A stretch of DNA of 64,000 bases from Arthrobacter woluwensis (GTDB lineage Bacteria; Actinomycetota; Actinomycetes; Actinomycetales; Micrococcaceae). The stretch covers positions 3,224,001 through 3,288,000 of the forward strand of contig NZ_FNSN01000003.1 of NCBI RefSeq assembly GCF_900105345.1. Reading direction: 5' to 3'. Below the pieces are notes generated by a model. It saw only the letters and a program-made list of their open reading frames with translations, ran no database searches and had not been told where the DNA came from. The translations under genes were made by a program, and so were the position numbers. Shown one piece after another: positions 1 to 9,604 of the stretch (the stretch's first letter is position 1; every line of letters starts with the position of its first letter).

Positions 1-323
1 CCGAGACGCTCACGCTTCACGAACTCGGCGTTGGCGGTGAAGATCCCGGGGAGATCCTGGACCCCGGACACGTCCGGGCCCTTGATCATGTACCAGTAGC
101 GGCCCAGGAGCGGGATGCGCTTCTCCAGCACCAGGTTGTAGCTGCTGTACTCCGCGCACTCGTGGACCACGTGCCGGATGTCCCAGCCGTAGTGCTTCTT
201 GACCGACGCGTAGGCCTCAGACTGCAGCAGGTTGCCGCCGTTCGGGTTGGCCGTGACCAGCTCGTCCCAGCGCGCGATCTCATCGTCGGTGGCAAAGCGG
301 GCGGTGAAGGTTCGCAAGGTCAC
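1..323 (-). CDS. FemABX-family peptidoglycan bridge aminoacyltransferase, partial (5' end only)
   Basis: Reads leftward out of the window, so only about the first 107 residues are seen. The translation has FATDDEIARWDEL near the start and NGGNLLQSEAYASVKKHYGW after it, typical of the N-terminal acyltransferase fold of FemX/FemAB enzymes, which add amino acids from aminoacyl-tRNA to the lipid II stem peptide. The start is taken as GTG at 323 because coding resemblance stops there; no ideal ribosome site is visible. It is separated from sdaA by a strong hairpin, so it is probably its own transcription unit. Family assignment rests on the N-terminus only. Confidence 0.72.
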   Translation of the reverse strand, partial: MTLRTFTARFATDDEIARWDELVTANPNGGNLLQSEAYASVKKHYGWDIRHVVHECAEYSSYNLVLEKRIPLLGRYWYMIKGPDVSGVQDLPGIFTANAEFVKRERL

Positions 324-421
324 GGCTTCCAATCCTGAGGTGGCTGAACGGCTGTCGTCAGTCTATCCGGCGACCCCTGTCCGGATGCTGTGGAACGGGT
401 CTCAGAGAGCCGCCTGAAACG

Positions 422-453
422 CCACAGGGCGGCGGGGATCCGCCGCCCTGTGG
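422..453 (-). terminator. Hairpin terminator after sdaA
   Basis: A 14-bp perfect stem (CCACAGGGCGGCGG with its complement) closed by a GGAT loop lies just downstream of sdaA on the minus strand. There is no long U tract, as is common in high-GC actinobacteria. Confidence 0.7.
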
Positions 454-529
454 CCGCCCCCGGAGCCTTGGTCGGCTCAGAGGTGATCTTGCTCCCAGGC
501 GTGTCCCGGGAACGCCGGCGATGACGCTC

Positions 530-1927
530 TCAGCACTCCACGACGTTGACGGCCAGCCCGCCCAGCGCCGTCTCCTTGTACTTGGTGGACATGTCCTTGC
601 CGGTCTCCCGCATCGTGATGATGACCTCGTCCAGTGAGACGCGGTGCGTGCCGTCGCCCCAGAGAGCCATCTTGGTGGCGTTGATGGCCTTCGCCGCGGC
701 GATGGCGTTGCGCTCGATGCAGGGCACCTGGACCAGGCCGCCGATGGGATCGCAGGTCAGGCCCAGGTTGTGCTCCATCGCGATCTCCGCGGCGTTCTCC
801 ACCTGCGCGGGCGTGCCGCCCATGACCTCGGCGAGTCCCGCGGCCGCCATGGAGGAGGCCGACCCGACCTCGCCCTGGCAGCCGACCTCGGCGCCGGAGA
901 TGGAGGCCTGCTCCTTGTAGAGCACGCCGACGGCCCCTGCGGCCAGGAGGAACCTGACCACCACGTCGTCCTTGTCCTGCTGCGTGGCGTTCTCCATGCC
1001 GGGCGCGTAGTTCAGCGCGTAGTACAGCACGGCCGGGATGATCCCCGCGGCGCCGTTGGTGGGCGCCGTGACGACGCGGCCGCCGCTCGCGTTCTCCTCG
1101 TTGACCGCCAGCGCCACGAGGTTGACCCACTCCTGCCAGTACTTGGGGTCGCGGTCCTTGTCCTCCTTGAGGAGGCGGTCATGCCAGTCCGGAGCGCGAC
1201 GGCGGACGTTCAGACCGCCGGGCAGCAGGCCTTCGCGGTGGATGCTCTTCTCGACGCACGCCTCCATGACGGCCCAGATCTTGAGCAGACCCTCGCGGAT
1301 CTCCTCCTCCGTCCGGCTCGCCTTCTCATTGATGAGCATGATGTCGGAGATGCCCAGGCCCTTGCTGTGGCAGCGGCCCAGCAGCTCGGCGGCCGTGCGG
1401 AACGGCAGCGGAAGCTCCTTCTTGGACTCTTCCAGCTCCTGCTTGGCCTGCTGCTCCTCGCCCTCGCGGACGATGAACCCGCCGCCCACGGAGAAGAAGG
1501 TGGCCTCGTGGAGGATCTCGCCGTCGGCGTCCTTCACGGCGAACTTCATGCCGTTGGTGTGGCGCGGGAGCACGGTCAGCGGGTGCTGGATCATGTCCGC
1601 GACGCCGTACTCGAGGCGCACCTCACCGGCGAAGGTGACGGTGCCGCTCTCCTCGATCGCGGCGAGCCGCTCCTCGACCTCCTCGGGCAGGATCTTGTCC
1701 GGGTAGTAGCCCTCCAGACCGAGGAGCACGGCGGTGAAGGTGCCGTGCCCCCGGCCGGTGGCTGCGAGGGAGCCGTAGAGGTCGACGCCGAGGCCTGCCA
1801 CGCGGGGCAGCAGCCCGGCGTCGCGCACCTCCTGGGCGAAGACCGCGGCCGCCAGCATCGGCCCCACGGTATGGGAGCTGGACGGGCCCACGCCGATCTT
1901 GAAGAGCTCAAAAACACCAACGGCCAC
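530..1927 (-). CDS. sdaA: L-serine ammonia-lyase (iron-sulfur, single chain)
   Basis: Deaminates L-serine to pyruvate in the cytoplasm. The 465-residue product has the beta-type N-terminal domain with [13 protein letters not shown] (residues 12-24) followed by the alpha domain with [13 protein letters not shown]. Cysteines in [10 protein letters not shown] and [12 protein letters not shown] suit the [4Fe-4S] cluster, and the chain ends in Cys, a feature known for this enzyme class. The start is GTG. It is the last gene of gcvP-gcvT-sdaA, with a 12-base gap to gcvT, so it should share the upstream glycine riboswitch. The arrangement lets serine made from glycine be drained to pyruvate. Confidence 0.95.
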   Translation of the reverse strand: MAVGVFELFKIGVGPSSSHTVGPMLAAAVFAQEVRDAGLLPRVAGLGVDLYGSLAATGRGHGTFTAVLLGLEGYYPDKILPEEVEERLAAIEESGTVTFAGEVRLEYGVADMIQHPLTVLPRHTNGMKFAVKDADGEILHEATFFSVGGGFIVREGEEQQAKQELEESKKELPLPFRTAAELLGRCHSKGLGISDIMLINEKASRTEEEIREGLLKIWAVMEACVEKSIHREGLLPGGLNVRRRAPDWHDRLLKEDKDRDPKYWQEWVNLVALAVNEENASGGRVVTAPTNGAAGIIPAVLYYALNYAPGMENATQQDKDDVVVRFLLAAGAVGVLYKEQASISGAEVGCQGEVGSASSMAAAGLAEVMGGTPAQVENAAEIAMEHNLGLTCDPIGGLVQVPCIERNAIAAAKAINATKMALWGDGTHRVSLDEVIITMRETGKDMSTKYKETALGGLAVNVVEC

Positions 1928-1939
1928 GGTTCTTACCGC

Positions 1940-3064
1940 CTAACGCTCACGCTTGTAGAAGGGCAGGGAGACCACTTCGAACGGTTCCGCCTTGCCGCGC
2001 AGATCGATGTCCAGCGCGGTGCCCGGTTCAGTGTAAGCCACATCCACGTACGCCAGAGCCACCGGATATCCGAGGGTCGGGCTGGGCTGTCCGGAGGTGA
2101 CCTCGCCCACCACGACGCCGTCCTTCAGCACGTTGTAGTGGCTGCGGCCAGCCCGGCGTCCCAGGCCCTTCAGGCCCACCAGGCGACGGCCCGAGGTGGT
2201 CCCCACGCCGTTCTCCTTGGCGGCTTCGAGGGCGGACCGGCCGACGAAGTCGCCGTCCTTGCTCTTGAGCGCGACCACGGGGCCGAGGCCCGCGGCGAAG
2301 GGGGTGCCTTCCCGGGAGAGCTCGTTGCCGTAGAGCGGCATGCCGGCCTCGAGGCGGAGCGAGTCACGCGACGCCAGACCGGCCGGCACCAGGCCGTGGC
2401 CCTCTCCGGCGGCCAGGAGCGCCTGCCACAGTGCCGGCGCGGACCCGTTGGCCACGAAGATCTCGAAGCCGTCCTCGCCCGTGTAGCCCGTGCGGGCCAG
2501 GAGGAGGGACTCGCCGTTGATGGTGACCTCGACGGCGGCGTAGTACTTCAGCCCGGTGACGGTCTCGTGCTCGTCCTCCGGCACGAGGGTGAGGAGGATG
2601 GCCTCCGCGTTCGGACCCTGGACGGCGATGAGGGAGATGTCGGCCGACGCGTTCGTGACGGTGACGTCGAAGCCCTCGGCACGCTGCTGGAGCTCCTCGG
2701 CCACGACGGGCGCGTTGCCCGCGTTCGGCACCACGAGGAACTTGTCCTCGCCGCGACGGTAGACGATGAGGTCGTCGATGATCCCGCCGTCCTCCTGGCA
2801 GATCAGCGAGTACTTGGCCTTGCCCTCCGCGATCGCGGACAGCTTGCCCACCAGGGCGTAGTCCAGGAAGGCGCCCGCGCCGGGGCCCTCAACCCAGACC
2901 TCACCCATGTGGGAGAGGTCGAAGAGGCCGGCCGCCTGGCGGACGGCGTGGTGCTCCGCCAGCTCGGAACCGTACTTGAGCGGCATCTGCCAGCCGCCGA
3001 AGTCGGTGAACGAGGCGCCCAGTTTCTCGTGCTCGGCGTACAGGGCTGTGTGGTTCTCAGTCAT
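1940..3064 (-). CDS. gcvT: Aminomethyltransferase, glycine cleavage T protein
   Basis: The 374-residue T protein transfers the methylene group from aminomethyl-lipoyl-GcvH to tetrahydrofolate and releases ammonia. Length is normal for the family. Visible motifs include the N-terminal GASFTDFGGWQMPLKYGSE, FDLSHMGEV, the TGYTGEDGFEI substrate and folate region, and the C-terminal GEVTSGQPSPTLGYPVALAYVD. ATG start at 3064. It sits 33 bases after gcvP and 12 before sdaA in one minus-strand operon. Confidence 0.97.
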   Translation of the reverse strand: MTENHTALYAEHEKLGASFTDFGGWQMPLKYGSELAEHHAVRQAAGLFDLSHMGEVWVEGPGAGAFLDYALVGKLSAIAEGKAKYSLICQEDGGIIDDLIVYRRGEDKFLVVPNAGNAPVVAEELQQRAEGFDVTVTNASADISLIAVQGPNAEAILLTLVPEDEHETVTGLKYYAAVEVTINGESLLLARTGYTGEDGFEIFVANGSAPALWQALLAAGEGHGLVPAGLASRDSLRLEAGMPLYGNELSREGTPFAAGLGPVVALKSKDGDFVGRSALEAAKENGVGTTSGRRLVGLKGLGRRAGRSHYNVLKDGVVVGEVTSGQPSPTLGYPVALAYVDVAYTEPGTALDIDLRGKAEPFEVVSLPFYKRER

Positions 3065-3097
3065 GGAGTGGATGTCCTTCGGTCCTGTGCGGCGGGT

Positions 3098-5986
3098 TCA
3101 GTTCTCGAACGCTTCGATGGGCGGGCAGGAGCAGACCAGATTGCGGTCGCCCGAGGCGCCATCGATGCGTCCCACCGGCGGGAAGTACTTGTCCTGGCCG
3201 TGAGCGTGACCGGAGTGGTCCGGGCGGGCCGGGAAGGCGGCCTGCTCGCGGCTGTAGGAACGGTCCCACTCCGAGGTCACGACGGCGGACGCCGTGTGCG
3301 GCGCGTGGCGCAGCGGGCTGTCCTCGACGCTGAAGTCACCGTTGCGGACCTGCTCGATCTCACCGCGGATGACGATCATGGCGTCGATGAAACGGTCCAG
3401 CTCGCCGAGGTCCTCGGACTCGGTGGGCTCCACCATCAGGGTGCCGGCCACCGGGAACGCCAGGGTCGGCGCGTGGAAACCGAAGTCGATGAGGCGCTTG
3501 GCCACATCCTCCGCCGTGACGCCGGTGTCGGCGGTCAGCTGACGGAGGTCCAGGATGCACTCGTGGGCCACGAGGCCGCCTTCGCCGGTGTAGAGGACCG
3601 GGAAGTGCTCATCGAGGCGCTTGGCCACGTAGTTGGCGGCCAGCAGGGCGGACTTGGTGGCCTCGGTGAGTCCGTCGCCGCCCATGAGGCGGATGTAGGC
3701 CCAGGAGATGGGCAGCACGCCGGCCGAGCCGAAGCGGCTCGCGGAGATCGGGGCGCCGCCGGCGCCGTTGGCCGGATCCGCCGCGTTGCCGGGCATGAAC
3801 GGCGCCAGGTGGGCGCGGGCCGCGACCGGTCCGACGCCGGGGCCGCCACCGCCGTGCGGGATGCAGAACGTCTTGTGAAGGTTCAGGTGGGAGACGTCGC
3901 CGCCGAACTTGCCGGGCTGGGCGAGGCCGACGAGGGCGTTCAGGTTCGCGCCGTCGATGTAGACCTGGCCGCCCGCTTCGTGCACGGCGTCGCAGATGTA
4001 GCGCACATCGGCGTCGTAGACACCGTGGGTGGACGGGTAGGTGATCATGATGGCGGCGATCGCGTCGCGGTGCGCCTCGATCTTGGCCTTGAGGTCCTCG
4101 TGGTCGATCGTGCCGTCGGGCGCCGTCGCCACGACGACGACCTTCATGCCGGCCAGGACGGCCGAGGCCGCGTTGGTGCCGTGCGCCGAAGCCGGAATGA
4201 GGCAGATGTCGCGCTGCACATCGCCGCGGGAGTGGTGGTAGCCGCGGATGGCCAGGAGGCCGGCCAGCTCGCCCTGCGAACCGGCGTTCGGCTGGATGGA
4301 GACCTGGTCGTAGCCGGTGATCTCGGCGAGATCGGCTTCGAGCCCGTCGATCAGCTCACGCCATCCGGCGGTCTGGGAGTCCGGGGCGAACGGGTGGATG
4401 GAGGCGAACTCGGGCCAGGAGATGGCTTCCATCTCGGCGGTCGCGTTCAGCTTCATGGTGCAGGAGCCCAGCGGGATCATGGTGCGGTCCAGCGCGAGGT
4501 CGCGGTCCGAGAGGCGGCGGATGTAGCGCAGCATCTGGGTCTCGGAACGGTGCGTGTTGAAGACCGGGTGGGTCATGAAGTCGGTGTTGCGGCTCAGGGC
4601 CAGCGGGTACTCCGCGCCGGAGGTCTCCACGGCGGAGGCGTCCGCGCCGAAGAAGGACGCGACGGCGGCGACCGTCTCCGGCGTCGTGGTCTCGTCGAAG
4701 GAGACGCCCAGGGTGTCCGCGTCGATGGCGCGGAGGTTGTAGCCGGCTTCCTCGGCGGCCGCGAGGATTTCGGCGGCGCGGCCCGGGACGATGACCGTCA
4801 CGGTGTCGAAGAATTCGGTGTTCGCGGTCTGCACACCGGCGGCGCGCAGGGCGGCGTCGAAGCGTGCGGCGTGGGCGTGCACCTGGGAGGCGATGGCCTT
4901 CAGGCCGTCGGGGCCGTGGAAGACGCCGTACATCGAGGCGACGATCGCCAGCAGTGCCTGCGCGGTGCAGATGTTGGAGGTGGCCTTCTCGCGGCGGATG
5001 TGCTGCTCGCGGGTCTGGAGGGCCAGACGGTAGGCCGGGGTGCCGGCGTCGTCTTTGGAGACACCGACCAGGCGGCCCGGCAGGGAGCGCTCGAGGCCCT
5101 TGCGGACGGCCATGTACGCGGCGTGCGGGCCGCCGAAGAACAGCGGGACGCCGAAGCGCTGGGCGCTGCCGACGGCGATGTCCGCGCCCTGCTCACCCGG
5201 AGGGGTGATGAGGGTGAGGGAGAGCAGATCGGCGGCGACGGTGACCATGGCGCCGCGTTCCTTGGCGGCCGCGATGACCGGGGCGTGGTCGAAGACCTTG
5301 CCGGAGACGCCGGGCTGCTGCAGGACGATGCCGTTGATGGCGCCTTCCGGGAGGCCGGCGGACAGGTCTGCGACCTCGACCTCGAAGCCGAGGGCCTCGG
5401 CGCGGCCCTTCACGAGGGCGATGGTCTGCGGGAGGAGGTCGGCGTCGAGCACGGTCTTGCCGTCGGCGGCTTCCTTCGCCTTGTTCGCGCGGCGCATGAG
5501 CAGGACGGCCTCGACGACGGCGGTGCCTTCGTCCAGCAGGGAGGCGTTCGCGATGGGCAGGCCGACGAGGTCCTGCACCATGGTCTGGAAGTTCAGGAGC
5601 GCTTCGAGGCGGCCCTGGGAGATCTCCGGCTGGTACGGGGTGTACGCGGTGTACCAGGCCGGCGCCTCGAGGATGTTCCGGCGGATCACGGCGGGCGTGA
5701 CGGTGTCGTAGTAACCCTGGCCGATGAGCTGGACGGCGGTCTTGTTGAGCGAGGCCAGACGGCGCAGCTCGGCGAGGACCTCGACCTCGGAGAGGGCCGG
5801 GCGCAGCGTGAGCGGCGTGGGCTGCTTGATGTCATCCGGGACCGCGGTGTTGACCAGGGCGTCGACCGAGCTGTAGCCCACGGCCTGCAGCATGGTGTCG
5901 ATCTCGGTCTGACGGCGTGAGCCGATGTGGCGGTCCACGAAGCTGCCGGACTTCGCCAGATCAAGGACGGCGGAGGGATTCGTCAC
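3098..5986 (-). CDS. gcvP: Glycine dehydrogenase (decarboxylating), P protein
   Basis: PLP enzyme that decarboxylates glycine and passes the aminomethyl group to lipoyl-GcvH. The 962-residue product is a full single-chain P protein, with DRHIGSRR near the N-terminus and [22 protein letters not shown], where Lys705 is the expected PLP lysine. Start chosen as GTG at 5986 (V-T-N-P-S), with GGAG upstream; the frame stays open further upstream but that stretch is the riboswitch and cannot be protein. First gene of gcvP-gcvT-sdaA. Confidence 0.96.
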   Translation of the reverse strand: MTNPSAVLDLAKSGSFVDRHIGSRRQTEIDTMLQAVGYSSVDALVNTAVPDDIKQPTPLTLRPALSEVEVLAELRRLASLNKTAVQLIGQGYYDTVTPAVIRRNILEAPAWYTAYTPYQPEISQGRLEALLNFQTMVQDLVGLPIANASLLDEGTAVVEAVLLMRRANKAKEAADGKTVLDADLLPQTIALVKGRAEALGFEVEVADLSAGLPEGAINGIVLQQPGVSGKVFDHAPVIAAAKERGAMVTVAADLLSLTLITPPGEQGADIAVGSAQRFGVPLFFGGPHAAYMAVRKGLERSLPGRLVGVSKDDAGTPAYRLALQTREQHIRREKATSNICTAQALLAIVASMYGVFHGPDGLKAIASQVHAHAARFDAALRAAGVQTANTEFFDTVTVIVPGRAAEILAAAEEAGYNLRAIDADTLGVSFDETTTPETVAAVASFFGADASAVETSGAEYPLALSRNTDFMTHPVFNTHRSETQMLRYIRRLSDRDLALDRTMIPLGSCTMKLNATAEMEAISWPEFASIHPFAPDSQTAGWRELIDGLEADLAEITGYDQVSIQPNAGSQGELAGLLAIRGYHHSRGDVQRDICLIPASAHGTNAASAVLAGMKVVVVATAPDGTIDHEDLKAKIEAHRDAIAAIMITYPSTHGVYDADVRYICDAVHEAGGQVYIDGANLNALVGLAQPGKFGGDVSHLNLHKTFCIPHGGGGPGVGPVAARAHLAPFMPGNAADPANGAGGAPISASRFGSAGVLPISWAYIRLMGGDGLTEATKSALLAANYVAKRLDEHFPVLYTGEGGLVAHECILDLRQLTADTGVTAEDVAKRLIDFGFHAPTLAFPVAGTLMVEPTESEDLGELDRFIDAMIVIRGEIEQVRNGDFSVEDSPLRHAPHTASAVVTSEWDRSYSREQAAFPARPDHSGHAHGQDKYFPPVGRIDGASGDRNLVCSCPPIEAFEN

Positions 5987-6036
5987 GAAGGAACTCCAGT
6001 GCTTGGCCGGCGAATGGTACGCCGGAACGGGATGGG

Positions 6037-6233
6037 CTCCTCCCCGCTCTGTGTGGGACCTGAGAGTTTTCATACCCACCACTGAGGGCGGGCACCTGCA
6101 CCGTCGGTGAGCCGGGTGACCGGCTGCTTTCCAGAGTTGCCTCGGAGCGGCGGTACGGGGGCCTGAGAGATTCCTGGGGAGGTTTTGCTCCTACGGCGCC
6201 TGCGTAATACCCGTTCGCAGGACTCTCCCGCCG
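6037..6233 (-). promoter_or_regulatory. Tandem glycine riboswitch upstream of gcvP
   Basis: On the minus strand two glycine aptamers follow each other. The first carries GGGAGAG, GGCGCCGTAGGAGCAA and CTCTCAGGC; the second has CTCTGGAAAGCAG, CACCGACGG and CTCTCAGGTCCC. These are the conserved features of the cooperative gcvT-type riboswitch, which turns on glycine cleavage genes when glycine is high. The second aptamer ends about 50 bases before the gcvP GTG, leaving little room, so control may act on the ribosome site. Confidence 0.95.
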
Positions 6234-6338
6234 CGGATCGATGGCTTATTCACTTGTGGCGGACCGCGGTGATAGCAGTCACAGCCTCAATTGTCTCCCC
6301 TGGGGCCTGGGAGGGCAAACGGGGCGTGGCCCGGAAGC

Positions 6339-7133
6339 TCAGATCGCGCCGCGCGCCCTCTTCGCCTCGCGTTTGAGCCGCCTCAGCTGGGCCCTGCGCT
6401 CACCGTGGATCCGCCGCAGCAGGTCCTGGGACAGCCGGTCACCCCGCGCGGCGGCCTCCTTCAGGAGCATCCGGCCTTCGCGGAGACGTCCGGCCCGCCA
6501 GAGCGCCAGACCCAGATTGTGCGCGGCGTTCGGCTCACCCTCCTCGACGGAACGACGGAGCAGACGGATCTCCGTCGCCGTGTCCCCGCCGCGTGAGTAC
6601 AGCTCGGCCAGCGGGATCAGGACGTCCACGGCGCCCCGCTCGAGGTGCCTTTCCAGCAGGGCGATCGCCGCGGGACGGGCGAGGACGCCGGAAGAGGTGA
6701 CCAGTTCGACGGCAGCCTCGGCGTCGCGGTCCTTCGCCTCCAGGAGCACCCGCTCGGCTTTCGCGGCATCGCCCAGCGCGCGATACGACCGGGCGAGCCG
6801 CAGCGCGACGCCCTCACGGAACCCGGCCTGTTCGAGCCAGGTCACGGCGTCCCGGTGGCGGCCCATCGTCCAGTACGTCTCGCCCAGGTGGAACGGGGCG
6901 AGGGGGTCCCCCGCCTCGTGGGCGGCGGTGAATTGCGCGAGCGCTTCGCGGTGGCGGCCCTCCCGCGTCAGGAACCAGCCGTAGTTCAGCGGCGCCCCCA
7001 CGACCCCTCGGGCGATGGCCAGGCGGTACAGCGTGTCGACGACGTCGGCGCGGGGCGTGCGGCTCAGCTCGTTGGCCAGGTTGAAGATGCCGCCCGGATC
7101 CCCCTCGAGGATCATCTCAACGGCTTCCTCCAC
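6339..7133 (-). CDS. Sel1/TPR-repeat protein
   Basis: About 264 residues, all alpha-helical with repeated A-x-x-x-L-G/Y repeats (for example APFHLGETYWTMGRHRDAVTW, AAHNLGLALWRAGRLREGRML), typical of TPR or Sel1 scaffolds that mediate protein contacts. No signal peptide. The frame is open further upstream but overlaps the TetR gene. GTG at 7133 or ATG at 7115 (after GGTGGAGG) are the plausible starts. It lies 34 bases after the TetR gene, so it may be co-transcribed. Partner unknown. Confidence 0.75.
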   Translation of the reverse strand: MEEAVEMILEGDPGGIFNLANELSRTPRADVVDTLYRLAIARGVVGAPLNYGWFLTREGRHREALAQFTAAHEAGDPLAPFHLGETYWTMGRHRDAVTWLEQAGFREGVALRLARSYRALGDAAKAERVLLEAKDRDAEAAVELVTSSGVLARPAAIALLERHLERGAVDVLIPLAELYSRGGDTATEIRLLRRSVEEGEPNAAHNLGLALWRAGRLREGRMLLKEAAARGDRLSQDLLRRIHGERRAQLRRLKREAKRARGAI

Positions 7134-7167
7134 CGGATCAACGGCCGCTCCGCCGCGGCCCGCGGGC

Positions 7168-7728
7168 TCAGATCTTGCCACGGACCAGCTCGAGCACCCG
7201 CAGGAGGCTCTGCACCTCGGCGTCGGTCTTGGCGCGGTCCATCTCCTGCCCACCGCCGTTCTCCAGGACCGCGTTGAAATACAGCCCGTCGGACATGTAC
7301 CGGACGGCGCGGGCCAGGTCCTCGCCGAGTTCCTCCGTGAGCACTTCGAGCCACTGCTTCTGGATCCTCGCGAAGCGGCGCTGGGTCTCGGCATGGGCCA
7401 CTTCCGCGAGGCGGGTCGCGGCGACGAAGGAACGGTCGAGAGGTCCGCCGTCCCAGATGGCCTCCTTGATGAAGTACACGCCGGCGCCTTCCGGAGCCGT
7501 CTTCATCGCCTCGATCTCCTCCTGGGCCAGCGCGTCGAAGCGGTCCAGGAGAGCGGCGACCAGGGCTTCCTTGTTCGGGTAGTGGTACAGCAGACCGCCC
7601 TTGGAGACCCCGGCACGCGCCGCCACCGCATCCAGGGTGGCGCCCCGCTCCCCCACTTCGATCAGCATCGATTCGAAGGCGTCGAGGACGGCGTTCCTGG
7701 CTACGGGCTTTCGTGACATGGCTTCCAT
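7168..7728 (-). CDS. TetR-family repressor divergent from an MFS exporter
   Basis: 186 residues. The N-terminus is a TetR helix-turn-helix (ATLDAVAARAGVSKGGLLYHYPNKEALV, residues about 30-57) and the rest is the ligand-binding helical domain. It is divergently transcribed from the MFS gene, with 77 bases between the two start codons, and an inverted repeat overlaps the MFS promoter. The expected role is a drug-responsive repressor of the exporter and of itself. Start at ATG 7728 or 7719. Confidence 0.9.
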   Translation of the reverse strand: MEAMSRKPVARNAVLDAFESMLIEVGERGATLDAVAARAGVSKGGLLYHYPNKEALVAALLDRFDALAQEEIEAMKTAPEGAGVYFIKEAIWDGGPLDRSFVAATRLAEVAHAETQRRFARIQKQWLEVLTEELGEDLARAVRYMSDGLYFNAVLENGGGQEMDRAKTDAEVQSLLRVLELVRGKI

Positions 7729-7769
7729 TCTGCATGGTTCGGTGACGGCGCGGGAGGATGACGCCCGGA

Positions 7770-7805
7770 TTGAAACTATACAGTCCAGACGGTACAGTTA
7801 TGATC
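7770..7805 (+). promoter_or_regulatory. MFS promoter with TetR operator, leaderless start
   Basis: TTGAAA (7770-7775), a 17-base spacer and TACAGT (7793-7798) form a good sigma-70-type promoter. Seven bases later is ATG 7806, so the transcript should start at or beside the start codon. An imperfect inverted repeat AACTATAC/GTACAGTT (7774-7799) spans spacer and -10, the expected place for TetR binding. Confidence 0.7.
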
Positions 7806-9368
7806 ATGACGACCAAGACCTTGACTCAGCACACGAGCAACGGGACGGCGCCATGGCAGAAGTGGGCGGCCCTGGCACTGCTCATGGTGCCCGTGCTGCT
7901 CGTGGCAGTGGACAACACCGCCCTCACTTTCGCACTCCCCGCCATCGCCAGCTCCTTGCAGGCGAGCGGCGTGGAACTCCTCTGGATCATCGACGCCTAC
8001 CCGCTCGTCCTGGCCGCGCTCCTCGTGGCCATGGGCAATCTGGGTGACCGCATCGGGCGCCGGAAGCTCCTCATGATCGGCAGCGCCGGCTTCGGCCTGG
8101 CCTCCATCGCGGCGGCCTTCTCGCCCACCGCCGGCGCCCTGATCGCCGGACGTGCGGCCCTCGGCCTCTTCGGCGCGACCCTCATGCCGAGCACCCTGTC
8201 CCTGATCCGGAACATCTTCACGGACAACAACCAGCGCCGGCTGGCGATCGCCATCTGGGCGGCCTTCTTCTCCGGCGGCGCGGCGCTCGGCCCGATCGTG
8301 GGCGGCTGGCTCGTGGACCACTTCTGGTGGGGCGCGGTGCTCATGATGCCCGCCTTCCTGCTGGCGCCACTCCTGGTGCTGGGCACCCGGATGATCCCGG
8401 AGTCCAAGGACAATTCCCCGCACCCCATCGACGTCCCCAGTGTCTTCCTCTCGATCCTCTCGATGGGTCCCGTCGCGGTGGCCATCAAGGAGCTCACGGT
8501 GCACGGCTTCGAGCCGCTCCCGCTGGCCCTGGCGTTCTTCGGCCTGGGCATGGGCGTGCTGTTCGTCCGCCGTCAGCGCCGGATCCCGGCCCCCATGCTG
8601 GACGTCGCGCTGTTCACCAACCCGGTGTTCAGCACGTCGATCGCGGCCAACGTCCTGTCCTTCGTCTCCATGACGGGCTTCATCTTCTTCTTCTCCCAGC
8701 ACTTGCAGCTGGTGGAAGGCATGAGCCCGTTCCAGGCCGGCATCACCCTACTGCCGGCCTCCGTGGCGACGATCATCGCGGGCCTGTCCTCAGTCCCACT
8801 GGTGCGCGCGCTGCGTCCGGGCACCGTGGTCACGGCGGGCCTCGCCCTGAGCACCACCGCGTACGTCCTGGTCGCCCTGTTCGGCAACAGCGTCGGCATG
8901 CCGGTCTTCCTCCTGGCGGTCTACCTGCTGTCGATCGGCATCGGCGCGGCCGAGACGATCTCCAACGACCTCATCATGGGGTCGGTGCCGCCGGAGAAGG
9001 CCGGCGCGGCCTCCGCGATCTCGGAGACCGGCTACGAGTTCGGCGCCCTGCTGGGCACCGCGATCCTCGGGTCGATCCTGACCGCCAGCTATCAGCAGCA
9101 CCTGCGGCTGCCGGCCGGGCTGAGCGAGGCGGACGGCCACGCGGCGAAGGAGACGCTCGCCGGAGCGATCGACGTCGCACACCGCGTGGGTGGCGAGCTG
9201 GGTCATCAGCTGACGACGACGGCGCAGCACGCCTTCGACTCGGGCGTCACCATCACGGCCGCCATCGGCGCCCTGCTGATGGTCAGCGTGACCATCGCCG
9301 CGGCGATCGGCCTGCGCAAGGTCCCGCGCGCCACCAAGGAAAGCCAGCAGGAGCGTGCCGGTCACTGA
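7806..9368 (+). CDS. MFS multidrug exporter, DHA2 (14-TM) type
   Basis: About 520 residues with some 14 hydrophobic segments. The first loop motif GNLGDRIGRRKLLMIG and the early LLVAVDNTALTFALPAIA segment (motif D1 of the QacA/SmvA group) place it among proton-coupled drug exporters of the inner membrane. Start taken at ATG 7806, because the promoter -10 ends at 7798 and there is no ribosome site; upstream in-frame codons would lie inside the promoter. Divergent TetR regulator suggests induction by its substrates. Confidence 0.92.
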   Translation: MTTKTLTQHTSNGTAPWQKWAALALLMVPVLLVAVDNTALTFALPAIASSLQASGVELLWIIDAYPLVLAALLVAMGNLGDRIGRRKLLMIGSAGFGLASIAAAFSPTAGALIAGRAALGLFGATLMPSTLSLIRNIFTDNNQRRLAIAIWAAFFSGGAALGPIVGGWLVDHFWWGAVLMMPAFLLAPLLVLGTRMIPESKDNSPHPIDVPSVFLSILSMGPVAVAIKELTVHGFEPLPLALAFFGLGMGVLFVRRQRRIPAPMLDVALFTNPVFSTSIAANVLSFVSMTGFIFFFSQHLQLVEGMSPFQAGITLLPASVATIIAGLSSVPLVRALRPGTVVTAGLALSTTAYVLVALFGNSVGMPVFLLAVYLLSIGIGAAETISNDLIMGSVPPEKAGAASAISETGYEFGALLGTAILGSILTASYQQHLRLPAGLSEADGHAAKETLAGAIDVAHRVGGELGHQLTTTAQHAFDSGVTITAAIGALLMVSVTIAAAIGLRKVPRATKESQQERAGH

Positions 9369-9486
9369 CCGGCTCCTGCGCACGACCGGTCAGTCTGGGG
9401 AGGCTGACCTGGGCCGAGGTCACCTCCGGCCCCTGGGGAGAAGCGCTCCGGGCGTCTGCCAGTGAATCCGCTGGTCAGACGCCCGG
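9364..9486 (+). terminator. Two hairpins after the MFS gene
   Basis: The first (9364-9394) pairs ACTGACCGG with CCGGTCAGT and overlaps the MFS stop codon. The second (9448-9486) pairs CCGGGCGTCTG with CAGACGCCCGG, an 11-bp stem. Either can end transcription. The rest of the 236-base gap holds the promoter region of the next gene. Confidence 0.65.
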
Positions 9487-9540
9487 GGCGTGCCGCCCGC
9501 CGCGGACGGCTTGCCAAATGTGAAGCGCACCACCCATACT

Positions 9541-9559
9541 AAATGAACATTGTTCATTT
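9541..9559. promoter_or_regulatory. Perfect 19-base palindrome upstream of agmatine deiminase
   Basis: AAATGAACA and TGTTCATTT flank a central T: a perfect 9-bp inverted repeat in otherwise GC-rich DNA, 46 bases before the GTG start. The form is that of a dimeric repressor operator (TetR-like), and it overlaps a possible -10 (TACTAAAT). No regulator gene is adjacent. Confidence 0.6.
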
Positions 9560-9604
9560 TTGTGGCCCTCCTCACAAGCTAGCCATCACACATTGGAGTC
9601 TGAC

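Noticed and set aside
644-5920. A 1758-codon open frame on the plus strand across gcvP, gcvT and sdaA
   Set aside because: It is the mirror of real minus-strand genes in GC-rich DNA; its translation is His/Gly/Val/Asp-rich without any domain, while the opposite strand gives three complete enzymes.
8327-9523. Long plus-strand frame inside and past the MFS gene
   Set aside because: Shifted shadow of the exporter gene; Arg/Gly/Pro-rich, no domain.
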